Origin: Diadophis punctatus similis
Taxonomy: Eukaryota; Chordata; Lepidosauria; Squamata; Dipsadidae
Length of the DNA: 64,000 nt
Assembly: GCA_023053685.1 (NCBI GenBank)
Contig: JALIGW010000001.1
Location: 155,914,966 to 155,978,965, forward strand
Direction: 5' to 3'
The notes below the pieces were generated by a model. The model was not told where the DNA came from. It saw only the letters and a list, made by a program, of their open reading frames with translations, and made no database searches. Shown piece by piece: positions 1-9,554 of this stretch (positions within the stretch are counted from its first letter, which is position 1; each line of letters begins with the position of its first letter). Both the position numbers and the translations under genes were made by a program.

Positions 1-36
1 GATGGCGAGGAACTGCTACGTCCGGAAGAACGCTGA

Positions 37-627
37 GCGGAGCAGGCAATCTTACGGGCTCACCAATCAGCCGCCTGGGCCGTAAGAGCATCGGCCACAG
101 CATCATTTTTTTGCTGGACCTCCATTCGCTGGCTCAAAGCTCTTCAAGAACAATCGTCCGACGTGCGCACACACCAGGACATTAACAAACTATTGGCAGT
201 GGCGCAATTTACATCAGATGCCACCCTTCAGAGCGCACGCTTCGCGGCAAGGTCCATGGGAGCATCCATCGTGGCACGCCGCATGCACTGGCTCCGTGGC
301 TGGCAGTCCGACGCTCGTCACAAATGGAGGCTGGCCACTTCCCCAGTTCAGGGTCAGTCCCTTTTTGGGGGGGCCTTGGACTCGTACTTGGTCGAGTCCA
401 AGGACAAACGGAAGGTACTTCCCAATTGCACCCGTAGGGGTCCTTCCAAACCTTCCACCCCTCCCCCACCTCCTCCGCCCCGACGTCCATACCGGGCCCC
501 TAGGTACAGGGGCAGATATCAGGCGGGTGGCCGACAAAATCAGGGGCAGGATAGGCCTAAGGCGGACCCTCCAGCCAAGCGCCCTTTTCGGGGTGCAGGC
601 GGGCGCTCCTACCGCCGCAACAAGTAG
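37..627 (+). CDS. DIRS gag-like protein, C-terminal part (partial, probably broken)
   Basis: The frame is open from 37 to the TAG at 625-627. An in-frame TGA at 34-36 separates it from the same frame at positions 1-33, so this copy of gag is either cut by a nonsense change or shifted just upstream. The visible part has a helix-prone Ala/Arg-rich start, then a Pro-rich stretch (eight prolines near 465-480) and a basic Arg/Gly-rich tail, as expected of a nucleic-acid-binding gag end. No zinc knuckle is visible. The product would package element RNA. The next frame lies in another phase and is already open across this stop. Confidence 0.7.
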   Translation, partial: AEQAILRAHQSAAWAVRASATASFFCWTSIRWLKALQEQSSDVRTHQDINKLLAVAQFTSDATLQSARFAARSMGASIVARRMHWLRGWQSDARHKWRLATSPVQGQSLFGGALDSYLVESKDKRKVLPNCTRRGPSKPSTPPPPPPPRRPYRAPRYRGRYQAGGRQNQGQDRPKADPPAKRPFRGAGGRSYRRNK

Positions 628-704
628 ATCCTTCGGTCCTTCCCATTGGGGGTCGCCTGCAGTTTTTTGCCAGGCGATGGGAAGAGACTACTTCGGATAG
701 TTGG

Positions 705-2519
705 GTGCGAGAGACCATTACATCGGGACTCGCACTCGACCTCCTCTCCACCCCACCGGGATTTTTTATGAGGTGCCCCCAGTCCTCTGATCCCCAAAAG
801 CGGTCTCTAATGCTAGCCGCTATCCAGCACCTATTGGATATCCATGCTATCCAACGGGTTCCGGAGGACCAACGGGGGCAAGGATTCTATTCCAATTTGT
901 TCCTTGTCGAAAAATCCTCGGGGGGGTGGGGGTGGAGAGCAGTCTTGGACCTCAAGCGATTCAACAAATACGTCACCTATAAGAGGTTCAAGATGCACAC
1001 GCTGCAGTCCATCCTGGCGTGTGTGAGGAAAGGCAACTTCATGGCCTCTATTGATTTGACAGAAGCTTATCTTCACGTACCAATTCGGCCTTCCCACCAA
1101 AAGTACCTTCGCTTCTGCTACATGTCCGATCACTATCAGTACTCTGCACTCCCATTCGGTCTGTCCTCCGCCCCGAGGGTCTTCACGAAGATCCTTACCG
1201 CCCTTGCGACAAGCATGCGGGCCATTCCAGTTCGCCTACACTGCTATTTGGACGACATTTTGATCCTGTCGTCCACATGCTCCCAAGCGGAGATTGACCT
1301 TCAGTTAACCATGGAGTGCTTAGAAGAGCATGGCTTCTCCTTAAACATCGAAAAGAGCCAGCTCCAGCCCACCAACAGAATTACCCACCTTGGGGCTATT
1401 GTGGATTCCCTGGAGTGCAGGGTGTTCCTCTCCCAGGAGAGACAGGACAATCTTGTCTCCATGGTCCAGCAGGTCCTCTGCCTCAGGAGAGCTCCATTGA
1501 AGCTGCTCTCATCTCTCCTGGGAAAAATGATTTCGGCCATCCATATTACTCCCTGGGCACAACTGCACTCCAGGGACCTACAATGGCTCTTGTTACCATA
1601 CCAACGGGTGGGTAAGAGTAACTCAGCGGCCAAAAGCTGCATCCCATCCTCTGTCCGTCGCTCCCTCCAGTGGTGGCGTTCCCCGGCGATATCCGAAGGC
1701 TCCAGCTTCTTCGAACCCAACCGGGTGACGGTGACGACAGACGCCAGCCTGCAAGGATGGGGGGCTCACGTCCTTTCTCACGTAGCCCAGGGAACGTGGT
1801 CTCAGTCGGAGACCCTGCTGAATATTAATATTCTGGAACTCAGAGCAGCGTTTCTTGCTCTTCAACAATTCCAGCATGTCCTTCACGACCGACATGTCCT
1901 GTTGATGACCGACAACGTCACCACCAAGGCGCACATCAACCGCCAGGGTGGCACGGTCTCCAGGGGTCTTATGTCGGAAGCCAAAGCGCTGGGTCTTTGG
2001 GCGGAGCGCCACCTGCTATCGATCCGAGCGGAGCACATCTCGGGAGTCGACAATACAACAGCGGACTGGCTCAGTCGCAATGCGGTGGACTCGGCGGAGT
2101 GGAGCCTGCACCAGGACATCTTCCAGCAGCTGGTGCAGCGATTCGGCCTTCCGGTGATCGACCTTTTCGCAACTCCCCTCAACGCCAAACTCCCGAGGTT
2201 TGTCTCTCGATACCGCTCACAAGGCGCCGAGGACATAGACGCGCTGCGATGCCCCTGGCCGAGGGGCCTGTTATATGCCTTTCCCCCTCTGGCAGTGATT
2301 CCACAGGTCATCCGTCGGATCATCGCCGAGGAGGCGGAAGTAATTCTCCTGGCCCCGCATTGGCCCAGGAGAGCGTGGTTCGCGGACCTCCGGGCGCTTT
2401 CAACCAGCCCCCCGTGGAGGATTCCTCCGACCGCGTATTCGCTTTCCCAGGGATCCTTGACTCATCCGGACCCGCAATGGCTCAAATTGACCGCTTGGCA
2501 CTTGACCGGCGTCGCCTGA
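705..2519 (+). CDS. DIRS reverse transcriptase / RNase H / methyltransferase-like polyprotein
   Basis: This is a 604-residue frame with no internal stop. Reverse transcriptase motifs appear in order: the aspartate block SIDLTEAYLHVPI, then LPFGLSSAP, then the catalytic YLDD at residues 181-184. RNase H follows with D346 (TTDAS), E378 (LELRAAF), D403 (MTDN) and D454 (ADWLSR), all four acidic residues present. The C-terminal part (IDLFATP to LLAPHWP) matches the position of the DIRS DAM-methyltransferase-like domain. The codon at 705 is GTG and the frame is open further back across the gag stop; the first ATG is at 768, inside conserved sequence, so expression probably depends on the upstream overlap. 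The product copies element RNA into DNA. Confidence 0.92.
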   Translation: MRETITSGLALDLLSTPPGFFMRCPQSSDPQKRSLMLAAIQHLLDIHAIQRVPEDQRGQGFYSNLFLVEKSSGGWGWRAVLDLKRFNKYVTYKRFKMHTLQSILACVRKGNFMASIDLTEAYLHVPIRPSHQKYLRFCYMSDHYQYSALPFGLSSAPRVFTKILTALATSMRAIPVRLHCYLDDILILSSTCSQAEIDLQLTMECLEEHGFSLNIEKSQLQPTNRITHLGAIVDSLECRVFLSQERQDNLVSMVQQVLCLRRAPLKLLSSLLGKMISAIHITPWAQLHSRDLQWLLLPYQRVGKSNSAAKSCIPSSVRRSLQWWRSPAISEGSSFFEPNRVTVTTDASLQGWGAHVLSHVAQGTWSQSETLLNINILELRAAFLALQQFQHVLHDRHVLLMTDNVTTKAHINRQGGTVSRGLMSEAKALGLWAERHLLSIRAEHISGVDNTTADWLSRNAVDSAEWSLHQDIFQQLVQRFGLPVIDLFATPLNAKLPRFVSRYRSQGAEDIDALRCPWPRGLLYAFPPLAVIPQVIRRIIAEEAEVILLAPHWPRRAWFADLRALSTSPPWRIPPTAYSLSQGSLTHPDPQWLKLTAWHLTGVA

Positions 2520-3562
2520 GTCATCGTGGAGTGCCCGACGCAATCATCGACACGTTAATGTCATCACGGCGGGCTTCTACCAACCGGATTTACTCCGCCA
2601 CATGGAAAGCATTTTGTGTTTGGTGCTCAACCGTTCAATTGTGCCCGGTAGAGCTTACTATTGTGGGCGTGTTACGTTTTTTGCAAGCGGGCTTGGATAA
2701 AGGGTTGGCCCTCAATACACTGCGCCGCCAAATTGCGGCTCTCTCTACAGTACTCACCTGTGACACCGCTGTGACGCTATCGGCGCATCCGCTGATTAGG
2801 CGATTCCTGAAGGCGGCCGTTAACATTTCTCCACCTGTTATACACCGCTACACAACATGGGACCTACCGCGGGTTTTACTTGCCCTGACCACGGAGCCAT
2901 ACGAGCCGTTGCGCACAGTGTCGCTGAGACACCTAACTCTCAAGGTGGCATTTCTGGTGGCCATAACTTCGGCTCGCCGGATATCCGAACTCGCGGCCTT
3001 ATCGGTATGGGATGATTTATGTATTTTTCACCCCGATAAGGTTGTGCTCCGCTTGGACCCAACCTTCATAACGAAAGTTAACACAACTTTTCATAGGGCG
3101 CAAGAGCTGGTTTTACCTTCGTTCTACGCTCAGCCCTCCACGGACTCAGAAAGACTGTGGCATAACATTGATGTCCGGAGGGCAGTCAAAATCTATAACG
3201 TACGCACGGCGCCCTTTAGACGCTCGGAAGTGTTGTTCGTTTGCTTCCAACCGAAATCCATGGGTAACAGGGCATCACCAGCGCTAATTGGGAGCTGGAT
3301 CCGGGCTGTGATTTCAGACATTTACTCTGCTCAAAATCATCCCCGGCCCGGGGGGTTAACCGCACATTCCACACGCAGTGCGGCCACCACGGCAGCGTGG
3401 TCGGTCAGTACCTCACTGGAGGAAGTTTGCAGGGCGGCCACCTGGTCCTCTCCAGTGGCTTTCATCCGACACTATAAGGTAGACCGATTCGCCTCGGCTG
3501 AGGCCAAATTCGGACAGCAGGTTCTTCGGACTGCCGTAATACCGGAGGGACAGCATGAATGA
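2477..3562 (+). CDS. DIRS tyrosine recombinase
   Basis: The protein is 361 residues if started at ATG 2477, which overlaps the end of the polyprotein frame by 43 bases. The frame is open back to 1997, but that part only shadows the pol frame. The N-terminal half has the helical core-binding look of phage-integrase relatives. The catalytic set is present: Arg in SARRISEL (residues 167-168), HxxR at H297/R300 (AHSTRS), a Trp in ATWSSP and the nucleophile Tyr333 (FIRHYKVD). It would integrate a circular DNA copy without target duplication. All key residues are kept, so activity is possible. Confidence 0.92.
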   Translation: MAQIDRLALDRRRLSHRGVPDAIIDTLMSSRRASTNRIYSATWKAFCVWCSTVQLCPVELTIVGVLRFLQAGLDKGLALNTLRRQIAALSTVLTCDTAVTLSAHPLIRRFLKAAVNISPPVIHRYTTWDLPRVLLALTTEPYEPLRTVSLRHLTLKVAFLVAITSARRISELAALSVWDDLCIFHPDKVVLRLDPTFITKVNTTFHRAQELVLPSFYAQPSTDSERLWHNIDVRRAVKIYNVRTAPFRRSEVLFVCFQPKSMGNRASPALIGSWIRAVISDIYSAQNHPRPGGLTAHSTRSAATTAAWSVSTSLEEVCRAATWSSPVAFIRHYKVDRFASAEAKFGQQVLRTAVIPEGQHE

Positions 3563-3603
3563 CGTTTTTGGCCCTCCCTAGGGACTGAACTGCTTTGGCA
3601 TGT

Positions 3604-3697
3604 CCCATTCTTGGAGGCTAGCTCCGCCCACTATGGAGAACGGGGCGTTGTTACTTACCTGAACGCCTCTTCTTGTAGGGCGGAGCTAGCCTCCAAG
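3604..3697. repeat. DIRS internal complementary region
   Basis: Positions 3611-3629 and 3678-3696 are inverted copies of a 19-base GGAGGCTAGCTCC-type sequence. The segment 3637-3697 is also an almost exact reverse complement of the 3' terminal repeat at about 3886-3945, with a few mismatches. In DIRS elements this internal copy of the ends is used to rebuild termini and form a circle, so the arrangement confirms the class and orientation. Confidence 0.88.
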
Positions 3698-3878
3698 TCC
3701 CTCCCTGTTGGTTTGTTGCATAAGAGTTATCGTTTAAATTCCTGCTGTTGAATAAAGTTTGGTTAGGTTGTTACACTATGGGTCTGACTCCGTCCTTCGT
3801 CTCAAGAGGGGGTGCCCTTCGGGGTGACAGCTTTTATAGAGTCTGACTCAGTCCTCATTGGCTGATGGATTGGATCAT

Positions 3879-3946
3879 CCCATTCTTGGAGGCTAGCTCC
3901 GCCCTACGAGAAGGGGCGTTCAGGTAAGTAACAACGCCCCGTTCTT
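3879..3946 (+). repeat. DIRS 3' terminal repeat
   Basis: It begins with the same CCCATTCTTGGAGG sequence found at 3604 and continues as the reverse complement of 3637-3697, ending near GCCCCGTTCT. The exact outer boundary cannot be fixed because DIRS insertions leave no target duplication and the left end is out of view. Confidence 0.82.
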
Positions 3947-4082
3947 CTATCAGGCTTTTTGACTACTGTCACTGAATGACAAAAATTAGGTTTAAAAATC
4001 CAGAGTTAATGAGATAAAGGTAAATCCCTATTCCTTGTGTATAAATGGCTTTCTTTGTTTCTAACAACAGGACTCTCTAGAA

Positions 4083-4626
4083 CAGTGATGGCGAACATTT
4101 TGTGTTTGTTGTGTGTCAAAAGTTTGGAAAATGACTAACTTGATTCTGCTAGTTTGTCACCCCCTTGCTCTGAACAAAAGAGAAACAATTCTTTACATAT
4201 TAATTTATAATTCAACATATTTCTTGCTCACACAAATGCAAAAGCTGATTTCACACCATCCCTGATGGTGCATTCATTTTGGAAATTGTGGTCACAGATA
4301 CCCTCTACACTTCCATCTTGAAAATGAGCTTCGTTGCACAAGCAACCAATCTGGTGGTTGGAAGTCCACTTAATTGTGCCTCTGCCATGCTCCTGTTGCA
4401 TTTTTCAGGTTGCTCTCCCTTTCAAGTCACCACCAAATACAGTTCTGAAGATGACAGGTCACTTGCTGATACGGATGTTGAGAAGCCATTTGGGCGACAC
4501 AGGTTTGTATATTTCTTGTATTTGTGTTCAGTTTCTTTGGAAACTCGAATAGGAAGAATAGTTGTTATTTAGGGTTGGTAAATGCTGGTGTGTTACCCAA
4601 AATGTTGTGGCATGTCGCCATCACTG
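4083..4626. mobile_element. Non-autonomous hAT element with CAGTGATGGCGA ends
   Basis: The left end reads CAGTGATGGCGA and the right end is its inverted copy, TCGCCATCACTG. The flanks are CTCTAGAA (4075-4082) and CTCCAGAA (4627-4634), an 8-bp target duplication with one mismatch, as hAT transposases make. No transposase frame is visible inside the 544 bp. The ends match those of the element at 56879. Confidence 0.85.
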
Positions 4627-4634
4627 CTCCAGAA

Positions 4635-5950
4635 AGTCTTGGTGTTCAAGTAGCCTTATTTGAAAAACAAAAGAGAACTAACCTAGAGGGATGAGACTCA
4701 CATAATCAAATCCATGCGCCCAGTAGCAATGTGCAAGCCACATTATTGCAATTGCTTGGAATGTGACCATGTGTTGAGTGTTTGGGCCGAATGAAAAAAA
4801 CCCAGTTGGCATCAGGTGTAGTTATGCAGACTTAGATTGTTGGGTAACAACTGTAATCACTTCTTTAATTCTGTAGAGTTTCCAACTGTTTTAATACACT
4901 GTATGGGTGGGCTTGGAAAATGCCTTTGGTGGGAAAAAATACCAAAAGAAAGATTGTTGCTTATGTTTCTTGCCAGTCACTGCCATATAACATCACTACA
5001 GAAGAAAGGAGATTGGCTTCACATTTGCTATGGACCATGTGTTCATTTATAATTAACTATAAATATCCAAACCATTTGGAATCAAGGAATTTGAGATCTT
5101 TGTGATCCTCGTGGTGAATTAGAGGCCTTTTTGGTTAAATCTCAATTCATCTGGCATAAATCAGGAAGACCCTTTTTTTTGGCTATGGCCACCATTTTTT
5201 TTAATATTCTTCTCTTAAAAGTAAAGATCACAACAAGATTAATATAATCCAGACATGTATTGAAAATGTACGTATCTATTCATCTAGGCATTTGCTGTCC
5301 CATAATAATACTATACTACAATTCAAGGTCCCTGAAATTATGGTGGTATTTGTAGTGGATGTTATTGTTTTTCTGTCCCACAATGGAAAGTAGACAAGAA
5401 AGAGTAAGGTAGATAGATAGATATTATAGTCTTAAACTGATATTGAGTGATAGCTAGGCCTTCCTTTACTGTTATCTCTGGACTTTAGACAAATTAAAGA
5501 TCTGCTACCCTCTTGAATTCAATTTTCTAATTTTTGCTTCTCTGAACATGCGTTTGATTGTAATAGTGCAGCTATTAAAACATTAAAATGATATTTTCAT
5601 ACAATCCAGATTCCATCCATGAATGTTTTCTGCGGTGGGATGTTAATAATAAATGAAGCAAGGCTTGTTTGATTTGCCTTTTATTAGTTGCACTCAGGAT
5701 GAAGAATGACTGGTTTCTAATTCTGAAGTTGAGCAAATAGCTTATGAATATCGTAAAGGAGTCACTTTTAACCATGGCAAGTCCTAGCTGTTGATTAAAA
5801 AAGCTGCATGTTGGAAATCATTAAAAACTAAAACTGAACCGCCTGTACAGTATTCGTGGAATGTTTTTACATAAAAAATATTTTAAAAGGCAAATTTCTC
5901 AAACATAATTGCATGTAACATTGTGCATATAGACAGAATTTGTAGCTGAA
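4635..5950. other. Unassigned AT-rich sequence
   Basis: I see no gene, complete repeat or RNA here. Short reading frames in this stretch have no recognisable motif, and a few GATA units near 5411 are the only local pattern. Confidence 0.5.
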
Positions 5951-6020
5951 GATTGATGGGTGATTACGTGCCATCAAGTCATTTTCGACTTCTAGCAGCC
6001 ACGTAGATAGATTTGTAGTG
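5950..6020 (-). mobile_element. BovB-like / Sauria-SINE 3' tail fragment
   Basis: On the minus strand this matches from memory the conserved tail shared by BovB LINEs and the SINEs that borrow it (GTGCCATCAAGTC on the plus strand, then CGACTTCTAGCAGCC). Only the tail is left. Confidence 0.5.
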
Positions 6021-6428
6021 GAGATGCACAACCTGATTTTGCATAATGAGAATGTGAGCTGATTTGAATAGTTCACATCTGAATGGGATCATAATCAGAA
6101 TAAGCATAGGCATTCAGTCTGCCCAAGGTGATCTCAGCCCTGTGATGGAACATGACAAAACTGTGGAGGACAAGATCAAGATCATAAACCTTCAGATAAA
6201 CACAAGGATCAATTTCTCTGACATGGGTACAACATTTGTATTATTCTTCCCTCTGAAAGCATATACTATAGATATTATTTTCATAGCTTGAAGTTTTATT
6301 TTCCTTCCATATGATAACATAAGTACACGGGAGAAGTCAAAAAGTTTAAAGCCATTTGTAAAAATGACTCTCCATCTAACAACTCAACAAACATTCTTTA
6401 ACCATGGTTTCATGAATCAGGTTCAGCA
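6021..6428. other. Unassigned sequence
   Basis: Nothing recognisable. An open stretch at 6064-6291 codes for no motif I know. Confidence 0.45.
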
Positions 6429-6778
6429 CAGTGAGGGTTCCTACCGGTGCGGTCCACTCTTGTCATTCCAGTAGTGACCAGCAGATGGCGCTATTTGCAT
6501 AGGACAGCTCCGGTGCCATCTTCCCTGGTCTGTCGCTCGGCACCATCTTTTTGGGGGGAAATTTTGGGCTGATTTTGCTTCCTGCGCATGCGCGGAAGCA
6601 AAATCTTGCGAGGGGACACGCGCATGCGCAAGATTTCGGCGATTTTTTTGCTTCCGCACATGCGCAGGAAGCAAAATTGCGCAAGGTGTTGCACGCGCGT
6701 AGTGAGTGCATGCACGCTGAAACATGGCGATGCACGCGCAGCGCACCGGTAGCGCGAAGAACAGGCAACCCGCCCCTG
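6429..6778. mobile_element. CpG-rich hAT MITE (GGGTTCC / AACCCGCCCCTG ends)
   Basis: The ends are CAGTGAGGGTTCC and its diverged inverse ending CGCCCCTG. The flanks GTTCAGCA (6421-6428) and GTTCAGCC (6779-6786) are an 8-bp duplication with one mismatch. The inside is made of opposed copies of a module with GCAAAAT and GCGCATGCGC, so it can fold back on itself. The same family recurs at 18440, 35825, 40620 and 60231. No transposase is encoded. Confidence 0.85.
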
Positions 6779-6786
6779 GTTCAGCC

Positions 6787-7500
6787 TTAGGTTCACACAG
6801 TGAAATCCATAATGCTATGTACAATATATGGTTTTGGCTTTGTCCCAGAAACTGTGGTTTACTCACAAACCACTATCAAAAGAAGAGAATGTAACATGTG
6901 TGAACTTACTCCTCACATCAGATGAAAGGTCAACCTTGCCCAACATTGTCTGACAGATGAATGTTTCCAGCCATACCTGGGATTCAACTTGGAATCTTTG
7001 ACAGCTAAGTGTATATAATACTCGGCCACAGAGCTATAATCTCTCACCTTTCCCCAGTTTCTATTCCTAATCTATATGACAGGAAGAGCAATAGCTCTTT
7101 CTTAGAATAGTTGTATGTTTGAGCAACCCAAAAGCATATTTTCCATTAAGATAGATAGGTCAGTGATGAAAGGAAAATATTGATGTCAGTTTATAGAGAA
7201 TAATTCATCATTTTAGAAAAGCTCCTTTCATTTTGGCTTGAACGTATAAATAAAACTATAAATCTCAAATGATGCATTAATTTATGAGATATATTTATGG
7301 CGTATAAATCTCATGGATCTGAATCAGGCTTTTTCCAGACTCACAGCAAGATCTTTTAAACAATAAAAACAGACTAGATTAGCAAACATGTATTCCAATC
7401 CCATCGATTTTTTTAGGCTTAATTATGGGCTGTAAATACCTGTACTGTTTTTATAATTGCAAGTTATAAATTTTGAAATAAGGCTGTAATTGTAGAAAGA
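6787..7500. other. Unassigned AT-rich sequence
   Basis: No gene, RNA or complete repeat seen. Confidence 0.45.
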
Positions 7501-7745
7501 AAATTTATTTATTTATTTATTTATAAACGTTCTTATAGGCCGCCCAATCCCGTAGGACTCAGGGCGGCGTACAGCATAAATAAGAAACGTACAATAAAAA
7601 CAGTAATAGCAGTTTAAAAGATAAAAACATTATTTTAAAAAAACATTCATTCATGGGGGAATCTGATCTTCTTTTTTCACCCCGCTTGTCGGAAGAGCCA
7701 TGTTTTTACGGCTTTACAGAAGGGTGGGGATAGTCCGGATCTCTG
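7501..7745 (-). mobile_element. L2-type LINE 3' end
   Basis: On the minus strand it ends in a GCCGCCCTGAGTCC-like block with an (AAAT) tail, here at 7501-7525. The same block ends the copies at 12310 and 53690. Upstream, the sequence encoding an AVKTWLF-like end of the ORF is recognisable but degenerate. It is 5' truncated. Confidence 0.7.
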
Positions 7746-8460
7746 GTGGAAAAGTCATGAACCCAGCAACAATATGATTGGGAGTAGCAGAAAAACATTT
7801 TCTAATAATTTTTGTTTGACTCCTGTCTACCCTGCTGCTTTATTAATGTGGTCTAAAAATGTGAATTTAGATTATGCTGAGAATTCTGGTTTATAAAAGT
7901 TGGTTCATGAATGAAAAATACAGACCAGAAAGAGGAAAACTTTGGGGATAACTATTTTAGGCATTGACTTTGTCCTACATGTGATGATCTCCTTGTTATC
8001 CTCTCTTGCATTTCATCTCCAGTGAGGAAGAATTAGTCACTGTTCAAATTCCTGTAGTTGTCTTATTTATAAGATGAAAAATCCAGGCATCTTGCTGGTG
8101 AACCTTGTCGGGGAGGACATAAACAGCCCTTTTAATTTGCTGCCTTAGGCTGATGAAACCTCCTTCAGGAAGAAAGAAGAAGTGAACATGTGGTGTTTCC
8201 ATGGAGAGACATTTTCATCAAGCCCGTTAACATCCCAGCCTGTTCGACTCTCACAGCGAACTCCCTCATTCTCGGTTTCTATTTATGACTTGGTTTGAGC
8301 AGTTTTTCTATACGTCTTATTTTTTTTTTGTAAGTAACGCTGTAATGAGAGAATAAGAGGTTAAATTACATTTTTACAACTGCTTTAAAAGAAAACGAAA
8401 AATCACTTCTTTATATTTTCTTTCATTTTTTTCTGTACTTCTGGCTTTGTCTTTTTCTTT
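7746..8460. other. Unassigned sequence, possible conserved non-coding block at 7960-8300
   Basis: No coding or repeat signature is visible. The part around 7960-8300 has a more balanced base composition than its AT-rich flanks and no repeat match I recognise, so it could be constrained, but this cannot be shown from one sequence. Confidence 0.35.
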
Positions 8461-8551
8461 TTTTAAAAAAATATTTTTTATTGTTTTTCAACTTTAAGCA
8501 TCATAATATCATAACACAGATCTATACCTCTTCACATCTATTATTTTTAAG
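8461..8551 (-). mobile_element. Possible LINE 3' UTR (L1-like), interrupted by a SINE
   Basis: The AT-rich text with a T-rich start reads like a minus-strand LINE tail. It seems to continue after the SINE and its repeat, at about 8851-9010. The family is a guess. Confidence 0.3.
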
Positions 8552-8785
8552 AGCCGAGGTGGCGCAGCAGTTAGAGGCAGGTACTGCAGGCCACTTTAAC
8601 TGACACTGATCCGCAGGTCAGCGGTTCAAATCTCACCGGCTCAAGGTTGACTCAGCCTTCCATCCTTCCGAGGTAGGTAAAATGAGGACCCAGATTGTTG
8701 GGGGCAATATAAATATACATTGCTTACTGGTGTAAACCGCTTAGAGAGTGCTTGCACTGTGAGGCGGTATATAAATCTCACAAAA

Positions 8786-8848
<63 letters not shown>

Positions 8849-8850
8849 AT
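8552..8850 (+). mobile_element. tRNA-derived squamate SINE with (AAAT)n tail
   Basis: The head has a pol III A-box-like TGGCGCAGCAGTTAG and a B box GGTTCAAATC (near 8622). The body ends in the block that reads roughly AAACCGCTTAGAGAG and GGCGGTATATAA, followed by (AAAT)n at 8783-8850. An inverted relative lies at 53360. It is a SINE, not a functional tRNA gene. Confidence 0.85.
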
Positions 8851-9554
8851 TTTGCTCATACAAAAATTAAACAATATTTCCACATACTTACAATCTTACA
8901 TCTTCTTCTTCATCCAACCTTATTTCTTAGTTTTTTGTCTTTCCTGACCCATTCGTACCATTCGTACCATTTCATATGCGTCTTATTTTTAATCCATTTT
9001 ATTAGGATGCCTTCCTTTACCATCACAGGAGATCCAAAACATTAGCATCAGACAAAAGTAGACTAAATTTAGTGTGTAAGGTCGCCAAGCCTAATTTAAT
9101 ACCTTTATTATGGGCATTTTGCTTCCCTTTAAGAAACCTGCTTATATTTTTCTGAAAAGCCAGGGAAATATCTTTCATGTCCTCCAGAACACTTTTGGAA
9201 GGACTAGTTGCAGGAAAATCTGATCTTTTAAATGACTTCGTGTTTTCCCCCCCTTCTATCTCCTTTCCCTTCTTCTCTCCCAAGGAGGAATGCTGCTTTA
9301 TCATGGGAAGGGATGTTCTTGGAGGAATGAACGAAGAACACTGTGGATGTACAAGGTGCAAAGGTTATCCCAATTGCCCAATATAGGTGTCTGCTTCCTT
9401 TTGCTGGGCAGCTGGGATGACAGCTACATGAGAGATGATAGAGGCAAATGATCACTTCAGTGACAATGGCAAAGGCATTAATTTGTACTGGGTGGGAGAA
9501 GGCAATGGTAAATCACTTACGTATTTTACCAAGAAAACCACATGGATAAACAAA
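8851..9554. other. Unassigned sequence
   Basis: The first 150 bases may be the rest of a LINE tail. No gene is supported in the remainder; frames on both strands at 9023-9455 overlap one another and carry no motif. Confidence 0.4.

Larger units (their letters stand above)
1..3946 (+). mobile_element. DIRS-type tyrosine-recombinase retrotransposon, 3' portion
   Basis: The window opens inside this element. It carries, in order, the end of a gag-like frame, a reverse transcriptase/RNase H/methyltransferase-like frame, an overlapping tyrosine recombinase frame, an internal complementary region (3604-3697) and a terminal repeat (about 3879-3946). This gene order, a recombinase in place of a DDE integrase, and ends arranged as inverted copies around an internal region are diagnostic of the DIRS order. 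The pol and recombinase frames have no internal stop, so the copy may be young, though gag has a stop codon. The left end lies outside the window. Confidence 0.93.

Noticed and set aside
1997..2476. N-terminal extension of the DIRS recombinase
   Set aside because: This part only shadows the pol frame in another phase; ATG 2477 gives a normal-length recombinase.
6441..6866. Overlapping 80-140 codon frames on both strands
   Set aside because: CpG-rich hAT MITE sequence without stops; same effect at 18470-18774 and 40625-41051.
8552..8660. tRNA gene
   Set aside because: It is the tRNA-like head of a SINE with a long body and tail; no proper cloverleaf or terminator.
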